Below, one piece after another: positions 46,116 through 55,450 of a DNA stretch of 64,000 nt. Position 1 is the first letter of the stretch, and the number at the start of each line of letters is the position of its first letter. Made by a program: the position numbers and the translations under genes. Below the pieces are notes generated by a model, which worked only from the letters and a program-made list of their open reading frames with translations, searched no databases and was not told the origin of the DNA. Source of the stretch: Bradyrhizobium niftali (GTDB taxonomy: Bacteria > Pseudomonadota > Alphaproteobacteria > Rhizobiales > Xanthobacteraceae); the NCBI RefSeq assembly GCF_004571025.1, contig NZ_SPQT01000036.1:23286-87285 (forward strand), in the 5' to 3' direction.

Positions 46116-47096
46116 GTGTTTCACGTTGCAAGGCGCCGCATTCTGGCCGTGCTGACGGCCGCGACTTTCGCCGTGCTGCCGCTGGAGGCGGGCGAAGCCG
46201 CTTATCCGGAGCAATTGATCAAGATCGTCGTGACCTTCCCGCCCGGCGGCAGCGCCGATACCGTAATCCGTGCGCTCGAGCCGTTGGTCACCGCCGAGCT
46301 CAAGCAGAGCCTGGTGATCGAGAACCGCGCAGGCGCTGGAGGCAATATCGGCATGGCCGCGGTCGCGCAGGCAAGGCCGGACGGCTACACGCTCGGCGTC
46401 GCGCCGGCAGGCAGCCTGACGGTGAACCCGCATCTCAATTCGTCGATGCCGTTCGAGCTGAAGGATCTTGCGCCGATCACGTTGCTTGCGGAAATTCCCT
46501 TTGTGCTCGTCGCCTCTGCGAACATATCAGCGCACAGCACGGCGGAGACAATCGCGCTCGCCAAGGCAAAGCCGGGTGCGCTGTCGATCGGACATGGCGG
46601 CAATTCGACGGCCATGCATCTGACGGCGGCGCTGTTCACGCAGAGGACCGGGATCGCCATGGAGCTGGTCCCGTATCGCGGGACCGCGCCCGCGACGGTC
46701 GACGTCCTTGCCGGACATGTCCCCTTCGCGGTGCTGGATATTCCCGCATCGAGGCAACTGATTCTCGAAGGCAAGCTCAACGCGATCGGCGTCTCCTCCG
46801 CGCGTCGCCTTTCATCCCTGCCGGATGTGCCGACGCTGGCCGAGGGCGGCATTGCGGGTTTCGAATCCGTCGGCTGGTTCGGGCTGGTTGCGCCGGCCGG
46901 CACGCCCGCCGACATCGTCGCCAGGCTGAACGAGGCTTTCACGAAAGCCCTGAAGGACCCGTCGGTGGCCGAGAAGATCAGGACCCTCGGCGCAGAGCCC
47001 GCGCCAATGTCGCCGGAGCAGTTCGGTCGCTTCATTCAAAGCGAAAGCGCGAAATGGGGCAAGCTCATCAGCGAAGCCGGCATCAAGGCGAACTAG
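46116..47096 (+). CDS. tripartite tricarboxylate transporter (Bug) family binding protein
   Basis: 326-residue periplasmic binding protein of the TctC/Bug family, from a GTG at 46116 with a strong AGGAGG ribosome-binding site. Signal peptide about 1-27 (ARRRILAVLTAATFAVLPL). Family features are IVVTFPPGGSADTVIRAL, VIENRAGAGGNIGMAAVAQ, LVPYRGTAPATVDVLAGHV and GWFGLVAPAGTPADIV (parts). It follows the FAD monooxygenase in the same direction, and the two probably form an operon. No TctA/TctB genes are nearby. Confidence 0.92.
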   Translation: MFHVARRRILAVLTAATFAVLPLEAGEAAYPEQLIKIVVTFPPGGSADTVIRALEPLVTAELKQSLVIENRAGAGGNIGMAAVAQARPDGYTLGVAPAGSLTVNPHLNSSMPFELKDLAPITLLAEIPFVLVASANISAHSTAETIALAKAKPGALSIGHGGNSTAMHLTAALFTQRTGIAMELVPYRGTAPATVDVLAGHVPFAVLDIPASRQLILEGKLNAIGVSSARRLSSLPDVPTLAEGGIAGFESVGWFGLVAPAGTPADIVARLNEAFTKALKDPSVAEKIRTLGAEPAPMSPEQFGRFIQSESAKWGKLISEAGIKAN

Positions 47097-47174
47097 AACT
47101 GGCACTACGATCGGTCGGCGCCACGCCGACGGCCGCTCCCTCGAGTGTGCGATGCCCACAACCGTGCGCCTGAG

Positions 47175-48163
47175 CTAATGCGCGGCGATGCCCGCGCTCT
47201 CGATCACCCGCTTGTAGCGTGCGGTCTCCTCGACGATGAACGGTCCCATCTCGGCCAGCCCCTTGTTGGCAATCGACACCTGGCCGTTGGTGGCGAGGTC
47301 CGCGACGATGCCGGGGTCGGCGAGCACCGCGGCCAGCGCCTCAGAGAGCTTGCCCACGATTCTCGGGTCGGTCCCGGCCGGGACCGAGACCCAGGTCGAG
47401 CCGACACTGACGGCGTCCGGGTAGCCGGCCTCGAGCACCGTCGGCGCGTCGGGCAACGCGGCCAGCCGCGCCGTGCCGGTGGTGCCGAGCACCTTGACCT
47501 TGCCGGTGTCGATCAGCGGCCTGAGCACGGTGAGGTAGTCGAAGGAGACGTCCAGGATGCCCGACATCATGTCGGTCATCTGGCTCGAGCCCGACTTGTA
47601 GGGCACATGGGTCAGCTTGATGCCGGCGGCCGCCTGGAACATCTCGCCGGCGAGGTGCTGGGCGGTGCCGGGGCCGGGGGAGCCGAAGTTGACCTTGCCC
47701 GGGTTGGCCTTCGCGTAGGCGACGAACTCAGCCAGCGTGCTGTAGGGCGCTGCCCCGGTCGCGACGAGGATCTGGTTTGCCGGCTCACGCCGCGGACGTG
47801 GATGTAGCTCTTGAGCGGGTCGTAGTTGAGCTTCGCCAGTCCCAGGTTCGGCTGGATCGTCATAGGCCCGCCGGAGGCGTAGAGCACGGTGTAGCCGTCG
47901 GGCTGGGCCCGGGCAACGAACTCTGTCCCGATGGTCCCGCCGGCGCCGGGTCGGTTCTCCACCACCACCGGCTGCCCAAGCCGCGTCCGCAGCAACTCCG
48001 CGATCTTGCGCGAGACGAGGTCGGTGACGCCGCCGGCCCCGAACGGCACCACCCAGGTGATCGCGCGGTTCGGCCAGGATTCCGCGGCCGTCTGGGCCCC
48101 CGCGGCGCCCGCCTGGAGCGCCAGCGTCGTCGCGGCGACGAGACACAGGAGCGCTCTCCTCAC
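47175..48163 (-). pseudogene. frameshifted TTT (Bug) family binding protein
   Basis: Two adjoining frames together give a full TTT receptor of about 329 residues. The N-terminal part (48163 to about 47790) has a signal peptide, ITWVVPFGAGGVTDLVSRK and VVENRPGAGGTIGTEFVA; the C-terminal part (about 47785-47175) starts NQILVATGAAPYSTLAEF and continues normally. One base is missing near 47776-47790, where SYIHVRGVSR should lead into ANQILVA. The length, 989 bases, is one short of a whole number of codons. Its wording and very high GC differ from the two intact TTT genes. Either a real pseudogene or a one-base sequencing error. Confidence 0.85.
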
Positions 48164-48183
48164 CGTCCCGACCGGGCGACCGC

Positions 48184-48457
48184 TCAGGCCGCTGCGCGCG
48201 CCAAATCCCGCAGGTCCTTGCGGACCGCCGGCATGATCCGCTCCTCCCACGAGTCGCGCTGGCGCAGCACTTGGGCGGCCGAGCAGGGCCGGAACCAGCG
48301 CAATGGGAGCGAGGACATTTCCGTCGTCGACAACAATGATCCCGGTCTTCGTCGGCGATTGGATGCCGGCGTTATCTTTCAGCGGCACCTTGAACTTGCG
48401 GAAATCAGACGGCTCCGCCAGTTGAACATCGCCTGCAGCCGTACGCTCGCTAATCAT
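48184..48457 (-). pseudogene. small decayed gene, about 91 codons, unknown function
   Basis: An ATG at 48457 overlaps the preceding remnant's stop (ATGA). The first 60 codons read as ordinary protein (MISERTAAGDVQLAEPSDF ... DDGNVLAPIALVPAL); after a one-base shift near 48280 a second frame carries AAQVLRQRDSWEERIMPAVRK and stops at 48184. The total of 274 bases is one over a multiple of three. I do not recognise the family. It lies 20 bases upstream of the frameshifted TTT gene, in what looks like an old operon. Confidence 0.6.
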
Positions 48458-48863
48458 TTGCTCATCCCATTCTTAACGATCAAAATTGCGGCAGCGTCCG
48501 CAACGAGCCCTGGAAGTTGACCGAGGGATCGCCGTCGCCGCCGCGGGTAGCCGAGGTCACATTGATGCCGAGCAGCAGGCAGGGTGGATCCATGCACGGC
48601 GAGGTGACGGAGCTGACCGCCAACCCGCGTCGCGCCTCGCCAACGCCGGTCGCCACGATGGCGACGCCGCTCGCCAGCGAGGCCGGCGCAGTGCGCCACC
48701 ATCATCAGCGGCGGGGGCACAGGCTGTAATTGTTGAAATGATGCTCAGCATACCAGGCCGTATCGAAACCGGCGGCTTCCGCGGTGACCGTCTGCTCGAC
48801 AGCGTTGTTGATCACCTGTCGCGAGGTCTGATGATAGCCGCGCTGCTGCGCCAAGAATTCCAT
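48454..48863 (-). pseudogene. chimeric remnant: luciferase-like monooxygenase N-terminus joined to a flavin reductase fragment
   Basis: From the ATG at 48863, with a GGGGGAGGA ribosome-binding site, the first 50 codons match the N-terminus of LLM-class flavin-dependent monooxygenases (AVEQTVTAEAAGFDTAWYAEHHFNN, in part). A shift in a C run near 48715 leads to PLMMVAHCAGL. From about 48683 another frame carries a flavin-reductase-like segment (LASGVAIVATGVGEARRGL, SSVTSPCMDPPCLLLGINVTSAT) and stops at 48480. The rest of both genes is missing. The junction lies where the two frames share GCCGGCCTCGCTGGCGAGC. A third frame ends ILIVKNGMSK at 48454 and overlaps the next remnant's start. Confidence 0.7.
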
Positions 48864-49165
48864 GGATGCAGTCCTCCCCCGTTGCAGCGTGGCCGTTTAC
48901 GGCCATGTTAACCGAAGGCTACAGCCTTGAGTCTCTTCCAACCATTGGCGCAGTCTGAGCATCTCTTTTGCAGAATATGAAAAGATCGATGGATCGCCTC
49001 TCGCGGGTGCGCAGGCGATCCGCGAACGGAGCCTTGCCGGCCGACTGCGCAGCAATCGACAACCCGGTGTCCCGCAACCGGAGCAGCGACAGGTTGAACC
49101 TGCTACCCTTGCGGCCCGACCAACAGCATCCCGCCCGCCAGCCGGGACCGAGGTGATCCACGACG
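48864..49165. other. 302-bp intergenic region
   Basis: Divergent gap between the luciferase-like remnant and the DUF2157 gene. It contains the short palindrome TGGCCGTTTACGGCCA near 48890-48905 and nothing else that I can support. Confidence 0.5.
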
Positions 49166-50437
49166 ATGTTCGACAAAACCTACCGGCAGCGCCTCGAAGC
49201 TGATCTTGCGCAATGGGAAGCTGACGGCGTGATCGCGCCGGCGGCCGCCGTCTCGATCCGCAATGCGCTGCCGCCGCTGTCGCCCGGCATCAACATCGCC
49301 GTGGTCGTCGGCATCGTCGGCGGCCTGCTGATCGCAGCCGCATTCCTCGCCTTCGTCGCGGCGCACTGGACGGAGATCGCACGGCTGCTGCGGTTCGCGA
49401 TCCTGATTGCCGGCATGGTCGTCGCCGGCGGGCTCGGGGCGTGGTTCGCCAGCACGGGTCGCACGGTTCTCGCCGATCTCTGCGCGAGCATCGGGGCGAT
49501 CATCTTCGGCGCGGGCATCGCGCTGGTCGGCCAGATGTATCATCTCGGCGACGACTTCGCCGGCGGCATGCTGCTGTGGTCGATCGGCGCATTCGCAGCG
49601 GCGCTGCTGACGGAATCGCGCGGCGCGCTTGCGGTCGCCCTCGTGGCCGCCTGCATCTGGACCTGCATGCGGATTTATGATGCGCCGGACGCGCTGCATC
49701 TTCCATTCGTGGCGGTCTGGCTCGTCGCCGCCGCTCTGGCCTTTGCCTGGAATTCCCGCGTCGCGGCCCACCTCGTCGCACTTGCGGTGCTTCCCTGGTG
49801 GATCGCGACCTCGTTTCGCTTCGAATTCGATGGAGCCCAGCCGTCATTCGTGCTTGCGAACGGCGCGGCCCTGCTGTTCGGCGCCGGGCTCGCGATCGCG
49901 GCCGCACCGTCGCCGAGGGCGCTGCGGCTTGGGACCGTCCTGTCGATCTACGGGGCGTTTTCGCTGGCCGCCGTCGCTTTCCTGGAGGTGACGACGGTCG
50001 ACGACATCATCCGCTTCCGGACCGGTTCTGCGCCAGCTCAACCGCTTTGGGCAATTCTGTGCGGGGGTACCGGCGTGATCCTTGCCCTTGCGTCCGCCGC
50101 AATTACCAGGCGCGCAGGTGAAGTTCTGGTGGGATGTTCAATCGGGCTCGTCCTGCTCGCGGCGCCGCTCTGGCCGGCATCCACGGCCGGCGAGCCCTGG
50201 TTCGCTTATGCCGCGCTGCTCTGCGCCATGCTGTGCCTCGTCGTGTCAGGCATGCTCGACGAGGTGCGTCCGCGGATCGTTGCCGGCTGGCTCGGGATCG
50301 CCGGCGTCATCGCCGGCATCACCTGGGCGGTGAAGGGCTCGCTGCTGCGCCGCTCGGCCTTCCTTGCGGCGGCCGGAATCGTCGCCGTCGCATTTGCAAC
50401 CGCACTCAATCGCGCGCTGCCGAGGGTGGAGCGATGA
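49166..50437 (+). CDS. DUF2157 domain membrane protein
   Basis: A 423-residue integral membrane protein. The N-terminus (YRQRLEADLAQWEADGVIAP, about 5-24, then a PGINIAVVVGIVGGLL membrane segment) is the DUF2157 domain; about twelve membrane segments follow to residue 420. The LVGQMYHLGDD loop near residue 120 is typical of the family. The function is unknown. It overlaps the next gene by four bases (ATGA), and the DUF2157 / GDYXXLXY pairing recurs in other genomes, so the two probably act together in the membrane. Confidence 0.9.
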   Translation: MFDKTYRQRLEADLAQWEADGVIAPAAAVSIRNALPPLSPGINIAVVVGIVGGLLIAAAFLAFVAAHWTEIARLLRFAILIAGMVVAGGLGAWFASTGRTVLADLCASIGAIIFGAGIALVGQMYHLGDDFAGGMLLWSIGAFAAALLTESRGALAVALVAACIWTCMRIYDAPDALHLPFVAVWLVAAALAFAWNSRVAAHLVALAVLPWWIATSFRFEFDGAQPSFVLANGAALLFGAGLAIAAAPSPRALRLGTVLSIYGAFSLAAVAFLEVTTVDDIIRFRTGSAPAQPLWAILCGGTGVILALASAAITRRAGEVLVGCSIGLVLLAAPLWPASTAGEPWFAYAALLCAMLCLVVSGMLDEVRPRIVAGWLGIAGVIAGITWAVKGSLLRRSAFLAAAGIVAVAFATALNRALPRVER

Positions 50438-51039
50438 TGGAGATGGTCGCATCGGTTACAAAACTCTGGCAGCGCATCCCGAAAGCCGTGCTGTTCGGTG
50501 TTGCCATCCTGTTTCAATGCGCGCTGCTGGTCCTGATGGTCGCCGATCGCATGCAGATCCTGCGCGACGGCCGCGAGGTGACCTTGCAGACGCAGCCGGT
50601 CGATCCTCGCGATCTCCTGCGCGGCGACTATGTCGTGCTGCGCTACGACATCTCGCAGCTGCCGGCAGGCGCGCTCGCCGGCAAGCCGTCCGCCGAGCGC
50701 AATTCCGTCGTGTTCGTCAAGCTGGCGCCCAATGCCAACGGGCTTTACGAGGCCGTCTCGGTTCACGCCGAGCCTGTTCCTGTCACGGCTCCGGAAATCC
50801 TGATCCGCGGCCGCGTCAGCTATTCCTGCGGTTCGCCAAGCCCCATCTTCTGCGACAAGCTGACCATCAAATACGGTCTCGAAAGCTATTTCGTGCCCGA
50901 AGGCGAGGGCAGGAAGCTCGAGCAGGCCCGCAACCAGCAGAAGCTGCGTGTCGTCGCCGCCGTGCTGCCCTCGGGCCGCGCCGCCATCAAGCGCCTGCTG
51001 CTCGACGGCGAGCCGGTGTACGAGGAGCCGTTGTACTAG
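50434..51039 (+). CDS. GDYXXLXY domain protein
   Basis: A 201-residue membrane-anchored protein named for its motif, seen here as GDYVVLRY at about 64-71. One membrane segment at about 17-37 is followed by a periplasmic domain with RVSYSCGSPSPIFCDKLTIKYGLESYFVPEGEG (quoted in part, two cysteines about ten residues apart). Function unknown. The start overlaps the DUF2157 stop by four bases. The frame is open upstream to 50134, but that part lies inside the DUF2157 gene. Confidence 0.9.
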   Translation: MMEMVASVTKLWQRIPKAVLFGVAILFQCALLVLMVADRMQILRDGREVTLQTQPVDPRDLLRGDYVVLRYDISQLPAGALAGKPSAERNSVVFVKLAPNANGLYEAVSVHAEPVPVTAPEILIRGRVSYSCGSPSPIFCDKLTIKYGLESYFVPEGEGRKLEQARNQQKLRVVAAVLPSGRAAIKRLLLDGEPVYEEPLY

Positions 51040-52459
51040 CGGTCGATCTGTTTCGCCTTCAGTGCCCGCCGCAGCACGTCCCACATCCGGGGATCGCTCA
51101 TCTGCGCCACGTTGAATCGCATGAAGTCCGGCGCCGTCTGCGACACGCTGAACACGTTGCCCGGTGCGAGCACGACATTCTCTTCGAGCGCCGCGCGCGC
51201 AACGGACGTAGCATCCTGTCCGCCCGCGAGGCGGCACCAGAGAAAGAAGCCGCCGCGCGGCGTCAGCCAAGGCTCGATGCCCAGCGTCTGGAGCTTGCGT
51301 GCCACCTCGCGCCGGGCGCGCGTGAGTCGCTGCCGGACTCGTCCATGTGCTTGCGATAGCTGCCGCCGGCCAAGACCCCGGCGATGATGTCGGTGGCAAC
51401 CGGGCTCGGACCGCCAAAACTGGTTGCGACCTGGAGATCGACGAGATGCTCGATCCAGTCGGCTCGCCCGGCGATGTAGCCGCAGCGCACCGAGGCCGAC
51501 AGCGTCTTGGAGAAGCTGCCGATGCGGATCACGCGATTGAGGCCGTCGAGTGCGGCCAGGCGCGGCGAGCGTTCCGGCTCGAAGTCGCCAAAAATGTCGT
51601 CCTCGATGATGGTGAGGTCATGCGCCGCGGCCGCGGTCAACAGCCGGTGCGCGGTCTGGAGCGATAGCGTCGCGCCGGTCGGATTGTGCAGCGCTGAATT
51701 GGTGATGTAGAGCCGTGGCCGCTCGCGGCCAAGGATCTGCTCGAAGCGCGCGATATCCGGACCCGACGGCGTGTAGGGCACGCCCACGATCCTGGCCTGA
51801 TGCGCGCGCAGCAATGCGCGGAAGTTGAAGTAGCAGGGATCGTCGACCAGCACCGTGTCGCCGGGGCGAAGCAGGAAACGGCAGACGAGGTCGGTCGCTT
51901 GCGTGCCCGAGCCCGTCAGCATCAGCTGGTCGACCGATGCCTCGATCGCGTCTTCCGCAAGGCGCGTCAGCAGCAGCCGGCGCAGTGCGAGAGAGCCGGA
52001 GGTCGAACCGTAATTGGTCAATACGCTCGCATCGGTGCGGGCGAGCGCGCGGGCGGCGCGGCGCAGGGCCTCTTCCGGCATCCACTCCGGCGGCAGCCAG
52101 CCGCAGCCGGGTTTGAGCACGCTTTCGTCGGCATCGAGCGATTGCCGCGAGACCCAGAACGGGTCGACGGCACGGTCGCGGCGTGGCTCGGCCTCGGTCA
52201 GCGCAAGCGGCGGCGTGACGGTCGGCGAGATGTAGAAACCCGATCCACGGCGGGGGCGGATCAAGCCTTCGGCGGCGAGGCGATCATAGGCCTCGACGAC
52301 GGTCGAGGGTGAAACACCCATCGTCGCGGCAAGGCTGCGGATCGACGGCAGGCGGTCGCCGGCCCCGAGCGCGCGGCCCGCGACCTTGGCGCGGATCGCG
52401 CTCATCACGTCAACGGTCCGGGTGCCGCCCCGGCCCTTCGTCAGCGTTCCGCTGTCCAA
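51036..52459 (-). pseudogene. MocR family regulator (GntR HTH plus aminotransferase), frameshifted
   Basis: The N-terminal GntR-type winged HTH (about 10-75; GAGDRLPSIRSLAATMGVS, STVVEAYDRLAAEGLIRPRRGSGF in parts) is fused to a type I aminotransferase domain with NPTGATLS, IIEDDIFGDFE and the PLP lysine region IGSFSKTLSASVRCGYIAG. At about 51339 one base is missing after HMDE: the next frame resumes RQRLTRARREVARKLQTLG and runs to a normal C-terminus at 51036. The TTG at 52459, with GGAAGG upstream, is the likely start; the frame is open to 52552. It is divergent from the DMT permease, its probable target. The end overlaps the 3' end of the GDYXXLXY gene. It may be functional if the shift is a sequencing error. 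Confidence 0.85.
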
Positions 52460-52491
52460 GGTGTACTGCCTTCCATATCCATACAGTTTGG

Positions 52492-52510
52492 CTGGATTGT
52501 ACTGGATTGT
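52492..52510. promoter_or_regulatory. tandem CTGGATTGT direct repeats, probable MocR operator
   Basis: Two identical 9-base units (52492-52500 and 52502-52510) repeated every ten bases, one helical turn, in the gap between the divergent MocR and DMT genes. Direct repeats are the usual operator form for MocR regulators. Confidence 0.6.
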
Positions 52511-52566
52511 GGCTGTTCCTGCTACCGGGGAAGGCCGAGTATCGCCGCTCAAGAAGCGAGGCGGAC

Positions 52567-53427
52567 ATGCAGTCTGTGGGCAGCGGCTGGGGCAACGGGC
52601 TTCTCGGCGTCATCATCTTCAGCGGCTCGCTGCCGGCGACGCGCGTGGCGGTCGGCGGCTTCTCCGCGCTGTTCCTGACGTCGGCGCGCGCGGTCATCGC
52701 CGCGCTGATCGGTGCGGCCGTGCTCGGCCTGCTGCGTCAGGCGCGGCCGCAACGAAACGATCTCGCCTCGCTCGCCATCGTCTCGATCGGCGTGGTGGCC
52801 GGCTTCCCCCTGCTGACGGCACTTGCGCTCCAGCACATCACCTCCGCGCATTCGATCGTCTTCATCGGCCTCTTGCCGCTGTCGACCGCCATCTTCGCCG
52901 TGTTGCGCGGCGGCGAGCGGCCGCAACCCCTGTTCTGGCTGTTCGCGATCCTCGGCAGCGCCACGGTGGCCGGCTTTGCCCTCTCCAACGGCGGCTCGGC
53001 GTCAATCGCCGGCGATCTGCTGATGGTCGCTGCGATCGTCTTGTGCGGGCTCGGCTATGCCGAAGGCGCCGCTTTGTCGCGCCGCCTCGGCGGCTGGCAG
53101 GTAATCTCCTGGGCGCTGCTGCTTGCGGTGCCGCTGATGGTGCCGGTGGCGATCCTGACCTTGCCGTCGACATGGAGCGGCATCACTGCGCCGGCCTGGA
53201 TCGGGCTCGCTTACGTCTCGATCTTCAGCATGTTCGTCGGCTTCATCTTCTGGTACCGCGGCCTTGCGATCGGCGGCATCGCGCGCGTCGGCCAATTGCA
53301 GCAGCTCCAGCCGTTCTTCGGTCTCGCGCTCGCCGGCTTGCTGCTGCATGAGCCGGTCGCATGGAGCATGATCGCCGCGACCGCGCTCGTGGTCGCCTGC
53401 GTCTTCTTCGCGCGCCGGTTTGCCTGA
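52567..53427 (+). CDS. EamA/DMT family permease
   Basis: 286-residue ten-segment membrane exporter of the DMT superfamily. The ATG at 52567 opens MQSVGSGWGNGLLGVIIFSG, the first membrane segment; the ITSAHSIVFIGLLPLSTAIFAVLRGGERP stretch (part) is characteristic of the first EamA half, and GGIARVGQLQQLQPFFGLALAGLLLHEPV (part) of the second. Divergent from a MocR regulator with a direct-repeat operator between them, an arrangement seen for amino-acid or amine exporters. Substrate unknown. Confidence 0.9.
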   Translation: MQSVGSGWGNGLLGVIIFSGSLPATRVAVGGFSALFLTSARAVIAALIGAAVLGLLRQARPQRNDLASLAIVSIGVVAGFPLLTALALQHITSAHSIVFIGLLPLSTAIFAVLRGGERPQPLFWLFAILGSATVAGFALSNGGSASIAGDLLMVAAIVLCGLGYAEGAALSRRLGGWQVISWALLLAVPLMVPVAILTLPSTWSGITAPAWIGLAYVSIFSMFVGFIFWYRGLAIGGIARVGQLQQLQPFFGLALAGLLLHEPVAWSMIAATALVVACVFFARRFA

Positions 53428-53437
53428 CGACGCCCCA

Positions 53438-54379
53438 TCAGGTCGGCTTGCCGCCGGGCGGCGCCTTTTCGATCCCGGGCAGTCGCGCGATCTGCTCGGC
53501 GAGGAAGTCGACCAGCAGCCGCACCCGCGCGATGCCGGACCGCTCCGGCACGATCAGCATGTTCAGTGGAACGGGAGGCGGCGAATAGTCCGGAAGCACG
53601 CGTTCGAGTCTGCCGGCCGCAAGAAGGTCCCCGACCAGCCAGAGATGGGCCGGCGCGATGCCGCGACCGGCAGCGAGCGCCTCTCGTGCGGCAAGCCCGT
53701 GGTCGACACGCAATCGCCCGGACAAAGGCACCGCATGGCGGCCGCCGCGGCGTCCGTGCAGCACCAGCATGTCGCTGCCGGCGATGTTGGACATCCCCAC
53801 GGTCTCGTGTTTGGCGAGATCTTGCGGGCGCGCGGGCCTGCCGCGAATGGCCAGATAGTCGGGCGAGGCCACAAGCACCCGGCGCGACCGGCCAAGAGGC
53901 TTGAGCTTCATCGAACTGTCGGTGAGCGGGCCCAGTCGGATCGCGACGTCGACACCTTCGCGCACGAGGTCGATCCGTTCGTCCGTCAGGCTGAGATCGA
54001 CGGACACGTCCGGATAGCGGTCCTGGAAGGCGAAGACAAAACGGCTGACGTGGAGAACGCCGAAGGCCGCGGTGCAGGAGGCGCGTACCGTCCCGGCAGG
54101 CGCGCCGCGCGTGCTGCGTGCCTCTTCGCCGGCGTGCTCGACAAGGCGCAGGATCTGTACGCAATCGGCGTAGTAACGGCGCCCCTCGTCGGTCATGGTC
54201 ACCCTGCGCGTCGTTCGCGTGAGCAGCGGCACGCCGACCGCTTGCTCGAGCTCCCGAATGTGCCGCGTGACGGTGGACTGGCCGAGACCGAGCTCGCGTG
54301 CCACCGCGGACAGGTTTCCCCGCTCGGCGACCCGCACGAAGCTGCGCATACGGTCGAGCGAAACCTCCGGTCTATCCAT
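53438..54379 (-). CDS. LysR family transcriptional regulator
   Basis: A 313-residue intact LysR regulator. Residues 5-62 form the winged HTH (LDRMRSFVRVAERGNLSA, LGLGQSTVTRHIRELEQ in parts), followed by a periplasmic-binding-protein-like effector domain (about 92-300) with APAGTVRASCTAAFG and the RRVLVASPDYLAIRG stretch. It is divergent from the flavoprotein gene at 54473, with 93 bases between, and so probably controls it. The end lies 10 bases from the convergent DMT gene stop. Confidence 0.94.
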   Translation of the reverse strand: MDRPEVSLDRMRSFVRVAERGNLSAVARELGLGQSTVTRHIRELEQAVGVPLLTRTTRRVTMTDEGRRYYADCVQILRLVEHAGEEARSTRGAPAGTVRASCTAAFGVLHVSRFVFAFQDRYPDVSVDLSLTDERIDLVREGVDVAIRLGPLTDSSMKLKPLGRSRRVLVASPDYLAIRGRPARPQDLAKHETVGMSNIAGSDMLVLHGRRGGRHAVPLSGRLRVDHGLAAREALAAGRGIAPAHLWLVGDLLAAGRLERVLPDYSPPPVPLNMLIVPERSGIARVRLLVDFLAEQIARLPGIEKAPPGGKPT

Positions 54380-54472
54380 TTTTCGGCATAATCCTATCCA
54401 TTGCCGATATCTAGCGGATCACGGCCGGCGGGGCTAGTTGCTGTGCGAAATCATCAATCATTGGTGCTGATC

Positions 54473-55327
54473 ATGAAAGTGTTGATCGTCTTCGCCCATC
54501 CCGAACCGGGCTCGCTCAATGGCGGGCTGCGCGATGTTGCCGTCAGGTCCCTTGAGGCGCAGGGCCATGAGGTGCGGGTGTCGGATCTTTATGCCCAGCG
54601 CTGGAAATCGGATGTCGATCGCGCGGATTTCCCCTCGCTGCCGGCGGACACGCGACTTGCGCCAGCCGCCGCATCCAAGCAGGCGTTCGAGGCCGGCACA
54701 CTGACCGTCGACGTCAAAGGCGAGATCGAGAAGCTGCTGTGGGCGGATGTGCTGATCCTGCAATTTCCACTGTGGTGGTTCAGCATGCCGGCAATCCTCA
54801 AGGGCTGGGTCGACCGCGTGTTCGCCTACGGCTTCGCGTACGGTGTCGGCGAGCACAGCGACAAGCGGTGGGGCGACCGTTACGGAGAGGGGACGTTGGC
54901 AGGCAAACGCGCGATGGTGATCGTGACGGCGGGCGGCTGGCAGGAGCATTATTCGGCACGAGGGATCAACGGGCCGATCGACGACCTGCTGTTCCCGATC
55001 AATCACGGCATTCTCTATTATCCGGGATATGAGGTTCTTCCGCCGTTCGTGGTCTACAAATCCGACAAGCTCGACGGGGCCGCTTACCAGGCGGTTGCCG
55101 AAAGTCTGCGCGAGAGGATGAGAACGCTTGCGACGACCCCGCCCATTCCCTATCGGCGCCAGAATGGCGGCGACTACCTGATTCCGGGCATGCAGCTCCG
55201 CGCGGGGCTCGAGTATTCCGCGGCAAGCGGCTTCGCGCTCCATGTCGAGCGGGCCGAGTCGCACGGCTCGCGTGCCGAGCCGGATGCCGTGCGGCCGCCG
55301 ACGGATGTTCGCGCGGCAACAGCCTAG
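54473..55327 (+). CDS. NAD(P)H-dependent oxidoreductase, flavodoxin-like (NQO1/MdaB type)
   Basis: A 284-residue flavodoxin-fold protein. The N-terminal MKVLIVFAHPEPGSLNGGLRD includes the FMN/FAD phosphate loop, and FPLWWFSMPAILKGWVDRVFAYGFAY (part) matches the quinone-reductase-like family. It likely reduces quinones or similar compounds with two electrons. A C-terminal extension of about 50 residues (from about 232) after the usual fold is longer than in MdaB. Divergent from the LysR gene at 53438. The ATG at 54473 is used because the 24 codons upstream are unconserved. Confidence 0.9.
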   Translation: MKVLIVFAHPEPGSLNGGLRDVAVRSLEAQGHEVRVSDLYAQRWKSDVDRADFPSLPADTRLAPAAASKQAFEAGTLTVDVKGEIEKLLWADVLILQFPLWWFSMPAILKGWVDRVFAYGFAYGVGEHSDKRWGDRYGEGTLAGKRAMVIVTAGGWQEHYSARGINGPIDDLLFPINHGILYYPGYEVLPPFVVYKSDKLDGAAYQAVAESLRERMRTLATTPPIPYRRQNGGDYLIPGMQLRAGLEYSAASGFALHVERAESHGSRAEPDAVRPPTDVRAATA

Positions 55328-55450
55328 GTCTGCGGATTGCCTTGCATGACGGCGGACGCGTGCGGGATCACGACACCCGCACGCGGTGCGCCGGAAAGCT
55401 TCGAAGCAATCGATCATGCACGGGCGCGAACTCGATCGCCGCGAACGTGC

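Noticed and set aside
43938..49165. A complete genomic island bounded by tRNA-Ser
   Set aside because: The accessory genes and LysR scar fit, but no integrase and no second copy of the tRNA 3' end was seen within the window, so an element cannot be delimited.
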